Assembly (NCBI GenBank): GCA_029961685.1
Contig: JARWKL010000008.1
Location: 24,501,119 to 24,565,118, forward strand
DNA: 64,000 nt
DNA from: Aristolochia californica
Lineage: Eukaryota > Streptophyta > Magnoliopsida > Piperales > Aristolochiaceae
Direction of reading: 5' to 3'
A program made the position numbers and the translations under genes. Below are positions 12,445 through 27,234 of this stretch, one piece after another (position 1 is the stretch's first letter; every line of letters starts with the position of its first letter). The notes beneath the pieces were generated by a model. That model was given only the letters and a program-made list of their open reading frames with translations. It did not search any database and was not told the origin of the DNA.

Positions 12445-15400
12445 ACAAAAAAGATATAAGGCATAACAAAATGAAAATTTTAGAGTACATGTAAGCAAAA
12501 AAATTTGAAAACTATCATAAATGTAATTGAAGAAAATTATTTCACGCACTAAAAATCCAGTCCAAGGTTTTGTTATCCATGTTACGGAAATTCCACTAGT
12601 ACAACCCCTAATAATAAGCTTGGTGGAATTTTAAATGAAAGGGACTTCTAACTGATCCTAACTTGCTTTAAATGTGGTGGATATACATGCCAGAAACCTG
12701 TTGAGGATGCAAGTGACCTAATGATCCAAAAATTTCTATGAGTAGAAAAAATAAAATTCTCAAGTGGTTGGATATTCACCAGAGCCAAACAACCCACTTT
12801 TTGCCTATCCTTAAAACTCATGGATACTTTTTGGAATTATCTCTCTCAGCATTTGTGCATTTCCATTTTAGATATTTAAATTTTGTTTAAGATCCAAACT
12901 TGAGTTTTCACTCTCCCATTTTTCTCGTAAAAAAAAAGATATAAGGCATAACAAAATGAAAATTTTAGAGTTCATGTATGCAAAAAAATTTGAAAACTAT
13001 AATAAATGTAAGTGAAGAAAGTTATTTCACGCACTAAAAATGAACTCCAAGGTTTTGTTATCCATTTTTCTGAAATTCCACTAGTACAACCACTAATAAT
13101 AAACTTGGTGGAATTGAATAGGGAAGGGACTTCTTACTGATCCTAACATGCTTTATATGTGGTGGATATGCATGCCAGAAACATGTTGAGGATGCAAGTG
13201 ACCTAATGATTAAAAAATATCGAGGAGTAGAAAAAATAAAATTCTCAAGTGGTTGGATATTCACCAGAGCCAAACAACCCAATTTTTGCCTATCCTTAAA
13301 AATCACATATACTTTTTGGAATTATCTCTCTCAGCATTTGTGCATTTCCATTTTGGATGTTCAAATTTTTTTTCAGATCCAAACTTGAGTTTTCACTCTC
13401 CCATTTTTCTTGTAAACAAAAAAGATATAAGGCATAACAAAATGAAAATTTTAGAGTTGGTGTATACAAAAAAAATTGAAAACTAAAATAAATATAAGTG
13501 AAGAAAATTATTTCACGCACTAAAAATGAACACCAAGCATTTGTTATCCATTTTTCTGAAATTCCACTAGTTCAACCACTAATAATAAGCTTGGTGGAAT
13601 TTTACACGAAAGCGACTTCTAACTGAACGTAGCATGCTTTAAATGTGGTGGATATGCATGCTAGAAACATGTTGTGGATGCAAGTGACCTAATGATCCAA
13701 AAATTTCGAGGAGTAGAAAAAATTAAATTCTCAAGTGGTTGGATATTTTACCAGAGCAAAACAACCCACTTTTTCCCTTTCCTTAAAAATGACGGATACT
13801 TTTTGGAATTATCTCTCTCAACATTTGTGCATTTCCATTTTGGATGTTCAAATTTTTTTTCAGATCCAAACATGAATTTTCCATCTCCCATTTTTCTCGT
13901 AAACAAAAAAGATATAAGGCATAACAAAATGAAAATTTTAGAGTTCATGTATGCAAAATAAATTGAAAATTATAATAAATATAAGTGAAGAAAATTATTT
14001 GACGCACTAAAAATGAACTCCGAAGTTTTGTTTTCCTTGTTTGGGAAATTATTCTAGTAGAACGCCTAATAATAAGCTTGGAGAAATTTTATAGGGAAGG
14101 GACCTCTAACTGATCCGAACATGCCTTAAATGTGGTGGATATGCATGCCAGAAACATGTTGAGGATGCAAGTGACCTAGTGATCCAAAAATTTCAAGGAG
14201 TAGAAAAAATAAAATTCACAAGTGGTTGGATATTTTACTAGAGCCAATCAACCCACTTTTTGCCTATCCATAAAAATCACAGATACTTTTTGGAATTATC
14301 TCTCTCAGCATTTGTGGATTTCCATTTTGGATGTTTCAATTTTTTTTCAGATCCAAACTTGAGTTTTCCCTCTCCCATTTTTCTTGTAAACAAAAAAGAT
14401 ATAAGGCAAATAGATCGCAACAAAATGATAATTTTAGATTTCATGTATGCAAAAAATTTGAAAACTATAACAACTGTAAGTGAAGAAAATTGTTTCACGC
14501 ACTAAAAATGCACTCCAAGGTTTTGTTATCCATGTTTGGGAAATTTCACATGTACAACCCCTAATAGAAAGCTTGGTGGAATTTTAAAGGAAAGGGACTT
14601 CTAACTGATCCTAACTTGCTTTAAATGTGGTGGATATGCATGCCAGAAACATGTTGAGGATGCAAGTGACCTAATGATACAAAAATTTCAAGGAGTAGAA
14701 AAAATCAAATTCTCAAGTGGTTAGATATTTACCAGAGCCAAACAACCCACTTTTTGCATATGCTTAAAAATCGTAGATACTTTTTGGAATTATCTCTCTC
14801 AGCATTTGTGCATTTCCATTTTAGATATTCAAATTTTTTTTCAGATCGAAACTTGAGTTTTCACTCCCCCATTTTTCTCTTATACAAAAAAGATATAAGG
14901 CATAACAAAATGAAAATTTTAGAGTTCATGTATGCAAAAAAATTTGAAAACTATAATAAATTTAATTGAAGAAAATTATTTCACGCACTAAAAATGAACT
15001 CCAAGGTTTTGCTATTCATTTTTCAGAAATTCCACTAGTACAACCTGTAAGAAATAAGATAATTGAAATTTTATAGGGAAGGGACTTCTAACTAATCCTA
15101 ACATGCTTTAAATGAGGTAGATATGTATGCTAGAAACATGTTAACGATGCAAGTGACCTAATGATCCAAAAATTACAAGTAGTAGAAAAAATCAAATTCT
15201 CAAGTGGTTGTATATTTACCAAAGCCAAACAACCCACTTTTTGCCTATCCTTTAAAATCACAGATAGTTTTTGGAATTATCTCTCTCAGCATTTGTGCAT
15301 TACCATTTTAGATGTTCAAATTTTTTTTCTAATCCAAACTTGAGATTTCGCTCCCCCATTATTCTCCTGAACAAAAAAGATGTAAGGCAAAACAAAATGA

Positions 15401-17198
15401 AAATTTTAGAGTTCATGAATGCAAAAAAAATTGAAAACTATAATAAATGTAAGTGAAGAAAATTATTTCACGCACTAAAAATGAAATCCAAGGTTTTGTT
15501 ATCCATGTTTGGAAATTTCACAAATACAACCCCTAATAATAAGCTTGGTGGAATTTTATTGGAAAGGGACTTCAAACTGATCAAAATATACTTTAAATGT
15601 GGTGGATATGCATGCGAGAAACATGTTGAGGATGCAAGTGACCTAATGATCAAAAAATTTCTAGGATTAGAAAAAATCAAATTCTCAAGTGGTTGGATAT
15701 TTATCAGAGCCAAACAACACACTTTTTGCCTATGCTTTAAAATCACAGATACTTTTTGGAATTATCTCTCTCTGTATTTGTGCATTGCCATTTTGGATGT
15801 TCAAATTTTTTTTCAGATCCAAACTTGAGTTTTCACTCTCCCATTTTTCTCGTAAACAATAAAGATATAAGGCATAACAAAATGAATATTTTAGACTTCA
15901 TGTATGCAAAAAAATTTGAAAACTATAATAAATGTAAGTTAAGAAAATTATATCACGCACTAAAAATGAACTCGAAGGTTTTGTTATCCATGTTTGGGAA
16001 ATTCCGCCAGTACAACCCCTAATAATAAGCTTGGTGGAATTTTAAAGGAAAGTGACTTCTAACTAATCCTAACATGCTTTAAATGTGGTGGATATGCATG
16101 CAAGAAACATGTTGAGGATACCACCAACCTAATAATCCAAAATTTTCAAGGAGTAGAAAAAATCCAATTCTCAAGTGGTTGGATATTTACCAGAGCCAAA
16201 AACCCACTTTTTGCCTATCCTTAAAAATCACAGATAATTTTAGGAATTATCCCTCTTAGCATTTGTGCATTTCTATTTTAGATGTGCAAATTTTCTTTCA
16301 AATCCAAACTTCAGATTTCAGTCCCCCATTATTCTCGTAAACAAAAAAGATATAAGGCATCACAAAAAGAAAATTTTAGAGTTCATGTATGCAAAAAAAT
16401 TTGAAAACTATAATAAATGTATGTGAAGAAAACTATTTCACGTACTAAAACTAAACTCCAAGGTTTTGTTAACCATGTTTGGGAAATCTCCCTAGTACAA
16501 CCCCTAATAATAAGCTTGGTGGAATTTTAAAGGAAAGGGACTTCTAACTGATCTTAACTTCCTTTAAATGTGGTGGATATGCATGCTAGAAACATATTGA
16601 TGATGCAAGTGACCTAATGATCCAAAAATTTCAAGGAGAAGAAAAAATCAAATTCTCAAGTAGTTGGATATTTACAAGAGCCAAACAACCTACTTTTTGC
16701 CTCCTTAAAAATCACAGATAATTTTTTGAATTATCTCTCTCAGCATTTGTGCATTTCCATTTTGAATGTTCAATTTGTTTTTCAGATCCAAACTTGAGTT
16801 TCCCATTTTTCTCGTAAACAAAAAAGATATAAGGCATAAGAAAATGAAAATTTTAGGGTTCATGTGGGCAAAAAAATTTGAAAACTACAATAAATGTAAG
16901 TGAAGAAAATTATTTTACGCACTTAAAGTGAACTCCAAGGTTTTGTTTTCAATTTTTTTGAAATTCAACTCGTACAACCACTAATAATAAGCTTGGTGGA
17001 ATTTTATAGGAAACAGACTTCTAACCTATTGTAACATGCTTTAAATGTGGTGGATATGCATGCTAGAAACATGTTGTGGATGCAAGTGACCTAATGATCC
17101 AAAACTTTCAAGCAGTAGAAAAAATTAAATTCTCAAGTGGTTGGATATTTTACCAGAGCCAAACAACGCACTTTTTGCCTATCCTTAAAAATCTCAAA
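12445..17198 (+). repeat. Satellite segment, 484-487 bp units with an 'accactaat' subfamily
   Basis: Anchors are at 12825, 13310, 13797, 14284, 14778, 15265, 15750, 16235 and 16719. Units near 13060-13110, 13550-13590 and 16950-17000 share 'ccatttttctgaaattcca' or similar plus 'caaccactaat'. Those near 13630-13680 and 17030-17080 also share 'gttgtggatgcaag'. The same linked variants reappear near 22170, 27040 and 29900. The unit at 14284 has the 9-bp insertion. No genes are seen. Confidence 0.85.
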
Positions 17199-20100
17199 AA
17201 AAAATTTGAATTATCTCTCTCAGCATTTGTGCATTTCCATTTTGGATGTTCAATTTTTTTTTCATATCCAAACTTGTGTTTTCACTCCCATTTTTCTCGT
17301 AAACAAAAAAGATATAAGGCATAACAAAATAAAATTTTAGAGTACATGTATGCAAAAAAATTTGAAAACTATAATAAATGTAAGTGAAAAAAATTATTTC
17401 ACGCACTAAAATGGAACTCCAAGGTTTTGTTATCCATGTTTGGGAAATTCTACTTGTATAACCCCTAATAATAAGCTTGGTGGTATTTTAAAGGAAAGGG
17501 ACTTCTAACTGATCCTAACATGATTTAACTATGGTGGATATGCATGCGAAAAACAAGTTGAGGATAAAGTGACCTAAATATCCAAAAATTTCAAGGAGTA
17601 GAAAAAATCAAATTCTCAAGTGGTTGGATATTTACCTGAGCCAAACAACCCACTTTTTGTCTATCCATAAAAGTCACAGATACTTTTTGGAATTATCTTT
17701 CTCAGCATTTGTGCATTTCCATTTTGGATGTTCAAATTTTTTTTCAGATCCAAACTCTAGTTTGAACTCTCCCATTTTTCTCGTAAACAAAAAAGATATA
17801 AGGCATAACAAAGAGAAAATTTTATTCTTGTATGAAAAAAATTTGAAAACTATAATAAATGTAAGTGAAGAAAATTATTTCACACACTAAAAATGTACTC
17901 AAAGGTTTTGTTATCTATGTTTGGAAAATTCCACTAGTGCAACCCCTAATAAAAGCTTGGTGGAATTTTATAGGAAAGGGAGTTGTAACTGATCCTAACA
18001 TGCTTTAAATGTGGTGGATATGCATGCCAGAAAGAAGTTGAGGATGCAAGTGACCTAATGATCCAAAAATTTCAAGGAGTAGAAAAAAACAAATTATCAA
18101 GTGGTTGGATATTTTACCATATCCAAACAACCCACTTTTTGCCTATCCTTAAAAATCACACATACTTTTTGGAATTATCTCTCTCAGCATTTGTGGATTT
18201 CCATTTTGGATGTTCAAATTTTTTTTCAAATAAAAAACACTCTCTCCCATTTTTCTCGTAAACAAAAAATATAAAAGGCATAACAAAAATAAAATTTTAT
18301 AGTTCATTTACGCAAATAATTTTGAAAACTATAATAAATGTAAGTGAAGAAAATTATTCCATGCTCTAAAAATTTGAGGATGCAAGTGACCTAATGATCC
18401 AAAGATTTCAAGGAGTAGAAAAAATCAAATTCTCAAGTGGTTGGATATTTTACAAGAGCCAAACAACCCAATTTTTGCCTATCCTTAAAAATAACATATA
18501 CTTTTTGGAATTATCTCTCTTAGCATTTGTGCATTTGCATTTTGAATGTTCAAATTTTTTTTCAGATCCAAACTTGAGTTTTCACTCTCCCATTTTTCTC
18601 GTAAACAAAAAAGATATAAGGCAAATAGATCGCAACAAAATGAAAATTTTAGAGTTCATGTATGCAAAAAAAATTGGAAACTATAATAAATGTTAGTGAC
18701 GAAAATTATTTCACGCACAAAAAATTAACTCCAAGGATTTGTTATCCATGTTTGGGAAATTCCACTAGTACAACCCGTAATAATATCTTGGTGGAATTTT
18801 ATTGGAAAGGGACTTCTAACTGATCCTAACATACTTTAAATGTGGTGGATATGCATGCGAGAAACATGTAGGGGATGCAAGTGACCTAATGATCCAAAAA
18901 TTTCAAGGAGTAGAAAAAATCAAATTCTCAAGTGGTTGGATATTTTACCATAGCCAAACATCCCACTTTTTGCCTATCCTTAAAAATGACAGATACTTTT
19001 TGGAATTATCTCTCTCAGCATTTGTGGATTTCCATTTTGAATGTTCAATTTTTTTTTCATATCCAAACTTGAATTTTCACTCTCCCATTTTTCTCGTAAA
19101 CAAAAAAGATATAAGGCTAATAGATCGCTACAAAATGAAAATTTTATAGTTCATGTATGCAAAAAAATTGAAAACTATATTAAATGTTAGTGAAGAAAAT
19201 TATTTCACGCACTAAAAATGAACTCCTCAGTTTTGTTATCCATGTTTGGGACATATCACTAGTACAACCCCTAATAATAGCTTGGTGGATTTTTATAGGA
19301 AAGGAACTTCTAACTGATCCTAACTTGCTTTAAATCTGGTGGATATGCATGCTAGAAACAAGTTGAGGATGCAAGTGACCAAATGATCAAAAAATTTCAA
19401 GGAGTAGAACAAATCAAATTCTCGTGTGGTTGGATATTTTACCAGAGCCAAACAACCCACTTTTTGCCTATCCTTTAAAATCACTGATACTTTTTTGAAT
19501 TATCTCTCTCAACATTTGTGCATTTCCATTTTGGATGTTCAAATTTTTTTTCATATCCAAACTTGAGTTTTCACACTCCAAAATTTCTCGTAAAAAAAAA
19601 GATATAAGGCAAAACAAAATGAAATTTTAGAGTTCATGTATGCAAAAAAATTTTGAAAACTATAATAAATGTTAGTGAAGAAAATTATTTCACACACTAA
19701 AAATGTACTCAAAGGTTTTGTTATCCATGTTAGGGAAATTCCACTAGTACAATCGCTAATAATAGCTTGGTGGAATTTTATAGGAAAGGGACTTCTAACT
19801 GATCGTAACTTGCTTTAAATGTGGTGGATATGCATGCCAGAAACATGTTGAGGATGCGAGTGACCTAATGATCCTAAAATTTCAAGGAGTAGAAAAAAAC
19901 AAATTCTCAAGTGGTGTGATATTTTACCACAGCCAAACAACCCACTTTTTGCCTATCCTTAAATATCACAGGTACTTTTTGGAATTATCTCTCTCAGCAT
20001 TTGTGCATTTTCATTCTGGATGTTCAAATTTTTTTTCAGATAAAAAAATCACTCTCCCATTTTTCTCATAAACAAAAAAGATATAAGGCATAACTAAAAT

Positions 20101-22403
20101 AAAATTTTAGAGTTCATTTATGCAAATTTTTTTGAAAACTATAATAAATGTAAGTGAAGAAAATTATTCCTCGCACGAAAAATGAACCCCTAGATTTTGT
20201 TATCCATGTTTGGGAAATTCTACTATTACAACCCCTAAAAATAAGATTGGTTGAATTTCGTTGGAAAGGGACTTCAAACTGATCCTAGCATGCTTTAAAT
20301 TGGTGGATATGAAAGCCAGAAACATGAGGATGGAAGTGACCTAATGATCCAAAACAATTCAAGGAGCAGAAAAATCAAATTCTAAAGTGGTTGGATATTT
20401 ACCAGAGCCAAACAACCTACTATTTTCATATCCATAAAAATCTCAAATACTTTTTGGAATTATGTCTCTCAGCATTTGTGCATTTCCATTTTGGATGTTC
20501 AATTTTTTTTGTAGATCCAAACTTGAGTTTTCACTCTCCCATTTTTCTCACAAACAAAAAAGATATAAGGCTAATAGATCGATACAAAATGATAATTTTA
20601 GAGTTCATGTATGCAAAAATTTTGAAAATTATAATAAATGTAAGTGAATAAAATTATTTTACGCACTAAAAATGAACTCCTAGGTTTTTTTATCCATGTT
20701 TGGGACATTCCACTAGTACAACCCCTAATAATATCTTGGTGGATTTTTATAGGAAAGGGACTTCTAACTGATCCTAACTCGCTTTAAATGTGGTGGATAT
20801 GCATGCCAGACACAAGTTGAGGATACAAGTGACCTAATGATCAGAAAATTTCAAGGAATAGAAAAAATCAAATTCTCAAGTGGTTGGATATTTTACCAGA
20901 GCCAAACAACCCATTTTTTGCCTATCCTTAAAAATTATTCATACTTTTTGGAATTATCTCTCTCAACATTTTTGCATTTCCATTTTGAATGTTCAAATTT
21001 TTTTTCTCATCAAAACTTGAGTTTTCACACTCCCAATTTTCTCGTAAAGAAAATATAAGGCAAATAGATCCAACAAAATGAAAATTTTAGTGTTCATGTA
21101 TGAAAAAAAAATTTAAAACTATAATAAATGCAAGTGAAGAAAATTATTTCATGCACTAAAAATGAACTCAAAGGTTTTGTTATCCATGTTTGGGATTTCC
21201 ACTTGTACAACCCCTAATAATAGCTTGGTAGAATTTTATATGAAAGAGACTTCTAACTGATCCTAACATGCTTTAAATGTGGTGGATATGCATGCCAAAA
21301 ACATGTTGAGGATGCAAGTGACCTAATGATCCAAAAATTTCAAGGAGTAAAAAATATCAAATTCTCAAGTGGTTGGATATTTACCAGAGCCAAACAATCC
21401 ACTTTTTGCCAATCGTTAAAAATCACAGATACTTTTTGGAATTATCTCTCTCAGCATTTGTGCATTTCCATTTTAGATGTTCAATTTTTTTTTCAGATCC
21501 AAAATTTAGTTTTTACAGTCCCATTTTTCTCGTAAACTAAAAAGATAAAAGGCATAACAAAATGAAAATTTTAGAGTTCATGTATGCAAAAAACAACTTG
21601 AAAACTATTATAAATATAAGTGAAGAAAATTATTTCACGCACTAAAAATGAACTCCAAGGTTTCGTTATCCATGTTTGGGAAATTCCACTAGTACAACCC
21701 CTAATAATAAGCTTGGTGGAATTTCTTTGGAAAGGGACTTCTAACTGATCCTAACATGCTTTAAATTGGTGGATATGCATACCAGAAACATGTTGAGGAT
21801 TCAAGCGACCTAATGATCCAAAAATTTCAAAGAGTAGAAAAAATCAAATTCTCAAGTGGTTGGATATTTACCAGAGCCAAACAACCCACTTTTTGCCTAT
21901 CCTTAAAAATCATAGATAATTTTTGGAATGATCTCTCTCCGCAATTGTGCATTTCTATTTTGGATGTTCCAATTTTTTTTTCAGATCCAAACTTGATTTT
22001 TCACTCTCCCATTTTTCTCGTAAACAAAAAAGATTTAAGGCATAACAAAACGAAAATTTTAGAGTTCATGTATGAAAAAAAATTTGAAAACTATAATAAA
22101 TGTAAGTGAACCAAATTATTCACGCACTATAAATGAACTCCAAGGTTTTGTTATCTATTTTTTGGAAATTCCACTAGTACAACCACTAATAATAAGCTTG
22201 GTGGAATTTTATAGGAAAGAGACTTCTAACTGAACGTAACACGCTTTAAATGTGGTGGATATGCATGCCAGAAACATGTTGTGGATGGAAGTTACCTAAT
22301 GATCCAAAAATTTCAAGGAGTTGAAAAAATTAAATTCTGAAGTGGATAGATATTTTACCAGAGCCAAACAACCCACTTTTGGCCAATCCTTAAAAATCAC
22401 AAA
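17199..22403 (+). repeat. Mixed satellite segment with alternating 9-bp-insertion units
   Basis: Anchors are near 17199 (degenerate, ctcaaaaaaaaatttgaatt), 17681, 18163, 18499, 18994, 19488, 19973, 20448, 20942, 21430 and 21917. Many units read ggatattttacc (one extra T) in place of ggatatttacc. The 9-bp insertion is present near 18622, 19117, 20571 and 21061. Short-form units occur near 18230 and 20039. The unit starting at 18163 is truncated. Nothing other than satellite was found. Confidence 0.85.
18163..18498 (+). repeat. Internally deleted monomer (336 bp)
   Basis: At about 18366-18376 the text runs ctctaaaaatttgaggatgc. The interval from gaactccaagg through the HindIII/SphI region to aaacatg (about 140-150 bp) is missing. 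The inverted repeat and HindIII site are therefore absent from this unit. Confidence 0.85.
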
Positions 22404-25400
22404 AACTTTTTTGAATTATCTCTCTCAGCTGTTGTGCATTTCCATTTTGGATGGTCAGATTTTTTTTTCAGATTCAAACTTGTGTTTCAAACACCCATTT
22501 TTCTCGTAAACATAAAATATATAATGCATAACAAAATGAAAATTTTAGAGTTCATGTATGCAAAAAAATTTGAAAACTATAATAAATGTAAGTGAAGAAA
22601 ATTATTTCACGCACTAAAAATGAACTCCAAGGTTTTGTTATCCATGTTTGGGAAATTCCACTAGTACAACCCCTAATAATAAGCTTGGGGGAATTTTAAA
22701 GGAAAGGGACTTCTAACTGATACTAACATGATTTAAAGGTGGTCGATATGCATGCAAAAACATGTTGAGGATGCATGTGATCTAAAGATCCAAAAATTTC
22801 AAGGAGTAGAAAAAATCAAATTCTCAAGTGGTTGGATATTTACCAAAGCCAAACAACCCACATTTTTCCTATCCATAAAAGTCACAGATACTTTTTGGAA
22901 TTATCTCTCTCAGCATTTGTGCATTTCCATTTTAGATGTTCAAATTTTTTTTCAGATCCAAACTTGATTTTTAACTCCCATTTTTCTCGTAAAAAAAAGA
23001 TATTAGGCATAAGAAAATGAAAATTTTAGAGTTCATGTATGCAAAAAAATATGAAAACTATAATAAATGTTAGTGAAGAAATTTATTTCATGCACTAAAA
23101 ATGAACTCCAAGTTTTGTTATCCATGTTTGGGAAATTCCACAAGTACAACCCGTAAAAATATCTCGGTGGAATTTTATAGGGAAGGGACTTCTAACTGAT
23201 CCTAACATGCTTTAAATGTGGTGGATATGCATGCCAGAAAGATGTTGAGGTAGCAAGTGTCCTAATGATCCAAAAATTTCGAGTAGGAAAAAACAAATTC
23301 TCAAGAGGTTGGATATTTTACCAAAGCCAAACAACCCACTTTTTGCCTATCCTTAAAAATCACATATACTTTTTGGAATTATCTCTCTCAGCATTTGTGC
23401 ATTTAAATTTTGGATGTTCAAAATTTTTTTCAGATTAAAATCTCTCTCCCATTTTTCTCTTAAGCAAAAAAGATATAAGGCATATCAAAATGAAAATTTT
23501 AGAGTTCATTTATGTAAAAAAATTTGAAAACTATAATAAATGTAAGTAAAGTAAATTATTCCATGCACTAAAAATGAACTCCAAGGTTTTGTTATCCATG
23601 TTTGGGAAATTCCACTAGTACAACCTCTAATAATAAGCTTGGTGGAATTTTACAGGAAAGGGACTTCTAACTGATCCTAACATGCTTTAAATGTGGTGGA
23701 TATGCATTCCAGAAACATGTTGAGGATGCAAGTGACATTATGATCCAAAAATTTCAAGGAGTAGAAAAAATCAAATTCTCAAGTGGTTGGATATTTTACA
23801 AGAGCCAAACAACCAAATTTTTTCCTATACTTAAAAATAACAGACACTTTTTGGAATTACCTCTCTCAGCTTTTGTGCATTTGCGTTTTGGATGCTAAAA
23901 TTTTTTTTCAGATCCAAATTTGAGTTTTCACTCTCCCATTTTTCTCGTAAACAAAAAAGATATAAGGCAAATTGATCGCCACAAAATGAAAATTTTAGAG
24001 TTCATGCATGCAAAAAAATATGAAAACTATAATAAATGTTAGTGAAGAAATTTATTTCATGCACTAAAAATGAACTCCAAGTTTTGTTATCCATGTTTGG
24101 GAAATTCCACAAGTACAACCCGTAATAATATCTCGGTGGAATTTTATAGGGAAGGGACTTCTAACTGATCCTAACATGCTTTAAATGTGGTGGATATGCA
24201 TGCCAGAAAAATGTTGAGGATGCAAGTGACAAAATGATCCTAAAATTTCAAGGAGTTGAAAAAATCAAATTCTCAAGTGGTTGGACATTTTACCATAGCC
24301 GAAATACCCACTTTCTGCGTATCCTTAAAAATCACTAATACTTTTTGGAATTATCTCTCTCAACATTTGTGCATTTCCATTTTGGATGTTCAAATTTTTT
24401 TTTTCTGATCCAAACTTGACTTTTCTCTCTCCCAATTTTCTCGTAAACAAAAAGATATAAGGCATAACAAAATGAAAATTTTGGAGTTCATTTATGCAAA
24501 AAAATTTTAAAACTATAATAAATACAAGTGAAGAAAATTATTTCACACACTAAAAATGTACTCAAAGGTTTTGTTATCCATGTTTGGGAAATTCTACTAG
24601 TACAACCCCTAATAATAACTTGGTGGAATTTTTTAGGAAAGGGACTTTAACTGATCCTAACTTGATTTAAATGTGGTGGATATTCATGCCAGAAACATGT
24701 TGAGGATGCGAGTGAGCTAATGATCCACAAATTTCAAGGAGTAGAAAAACAAATTCTCAAGTGGTTGGATATTTTACCAGAGGGAATCAACCCACTTTTT
24801 GCATGTCCTTAAAAATCATAGGTACTTTTTGGAATTATCTCTCTCAGCATTTGTGCATTTTCATTTTGGATTTTGAAATTTTTTTTCAGATAAAAAACTC
24901 ACTCTCCCATTTTTCTCTTAAAAAAAAAATTTAAGGCATAACTAAAATAAAATTTTGGAGTTCATTTATGCAAAAAAATTTGAAAACTAAAATAAATTTA
25001 TGTGAAGAAAATTATTCCACACACTAAAAATGAACTCCATGGTTTTGTTATCCTTGTTTGGGAAATTCCACTATTACAACCCCTAATAATAAGCTTGGTA
25101 AAATTTCGTTGGAAAGGGACTTCTAACTAATCCTAGCATGCTTTAAATTGGTGGATATGCATGCCTGAAACATGTTGAGGTTGCAAGTGACCTAATGATC
25201 CAAAAATTTCAAGGAGTAGAAAAAATCAAATTCTCAAGTGGTTGGATATTTACCAGAGCCACACAACCCACTTTTTGCCTATCCTTAAAAATCACAAACA
25301 GTTTTTGGAAATATCTCTCTCAGCATTTGTGCATTTCCATTTTTGATGTTCGAATTTTTTTTCTTATCAAAACTTGAGTTTTCACTCTCCCATTTTCTCC

Positions 25401-26773
25401 TTAACAAAAAAAGATATAAGGCAAATAGATCGCAACAAAATGAAAATTTTAGAGTTCAAGAATGCAAAAAAAATTGAAAACTATAATAAATGTTAGTAAA
25501 CAAAATTATTTCTCACAATAAAAATGGACTCCGAGGTTTTACTATCCATGTTTGGGAAATTCCACAAGTACAACCCCTAATAATATCTTGGTGGAATTTT
25601 TTAGGAAAAGGGACTTCTAACTGATCCTAACATGCTTTAAATGTGGTGGATATGCATGCCAGAAACTTGTTGAGGATGCAAGTGACCTAATGATCCAAAA
25701 ATTTCAAGGAGTAGAAAAAATAAAATTCTCAAGTGGTTGGATATTTTACAAGAGCCAAACAACCCACTTTTTGCCTATCCTTAAAAATCAGAGATACTTT
25801 TTGGAATTATCTCACTCAGCATTTGTGCATTTCCATTTTGAATGTTCAAATTTATTTTCCGATCCAAACTTGAATTTTCACTCTCCCATTTTTCTCGTAA
25901 ACAAAAAAGATAAAAAGGAAATTGATCTCAACCAAAAGATAATTTTAGAGTTCATGTATGCAAAAAAATTTGAAAACTATAATAAATGTTGCTGAAGAAA
26001 AATATTTCACGCACTAAAAATAAACTCCAAGGTTTTGTTATCCATGTTTGGGACATTCCACTAGTACAAGCCCTAATAATATCTTGGTGGATTTTTATCG
26101 CAAATGGACTTCTAACTGATCCTAACAAGCTTTTAATGTGGTGGATATGCATACTAGAAACATGTTGAGGATGCAAGTGACCTAATCATTCAAAAATTTT
26201 AAGAAGTAGAAAAAATAAATTTCTCATGTGGTTGGATACTTACCAGAGGCAAACAACCCATATTTTGCCTATCCTTAAAAATCACAGATATTGTTGGAAT
26301 TATCTCTCTCAGCATTTGTGCATTTCCATTTCGGATGTTCAACCTTTTTTTCAGATCCAAATATGAGTTTTCACTCTCCCATTTTTCTTGTAAACAAAAA
26401 AGATATTAGGCATAACAAAATGAAAATTTTAGAGTTCACATATGCAAAAAAAATTGAAAACTATAATAAATTTAAGTAAAGAAAATTATTTCACGCACTA
26501 AAAATGAACTTCAAGGTTTTGTTAAACATGTTTGGGAAATTCCACTAGTACAATCCCTAATAATATGCTTGGTGGAATTCTATAGGAAAGGGACTTCTAA
26601 CTGATCCTAACATGCTTTAAAAGTGGTCGAGATGCATGCCAGAAACATGTTGAGGATGCAAGTGACCTAATGATCAAAAAATTTCAAGGAGTAGAAAAAA
26701 TCAAATTTTCAAGTGGTTGGATATTTACTAGAGCCAAACAACCCACTTTTTGCCTATCCAAAAAAATCATAGA

Positions 26774-27234
26774 TACTTTTTGGAATTATCTCTCTCAGTA
26801 TTTGTGCATTTCAATTTTGGATGTTAAAAATTTTTTTCAGATCCAAACTTGAGTTTTTACTCTCCCATTTTTCTCGTAAACAAAAAAGATGTGAGGCATA
26901 ACAAAATGAAGATTTAAGAGTTGATGTATGCAAAAAAATTTGAAAACTATAACAAATGTAAGTGAAGAAAATTATTTCACGCACTAAAAATGAACTCCAA
27001 GGTTTTGTTATCCATTTTTTGGAAATTCCACTAGTACAACCACTAATAATAAGCTTGGTGGAATTTTATAGGAAAGAGACTTCTAATTGATCGTAACATG
27101 CTTTAAATGTGGTGGATGCAAGTGACCTAATGATCCAAAATTTTATAGGAGTAGAAAAAATTAAATTCTGAAGCAGTTGGATGTTTTACCAGAGCCAAAC
27201 AAGCCACTTTTTGCCTATCCTTAAAAATCACAGA
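26774..27234 (+). repeat. Internally deleted monomer (461 bp)
   Basis: At about 27110-27125 the text reads gtggtggatgcaagtgacc. The usual tatgcatgccagaaacatgttg stretch between gtggtgga and gatgcaag is missing (about 25-28 bp). Direct 'ggat' words flank the lost piece, consistent with slippage between them. Confidence 0.8.
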
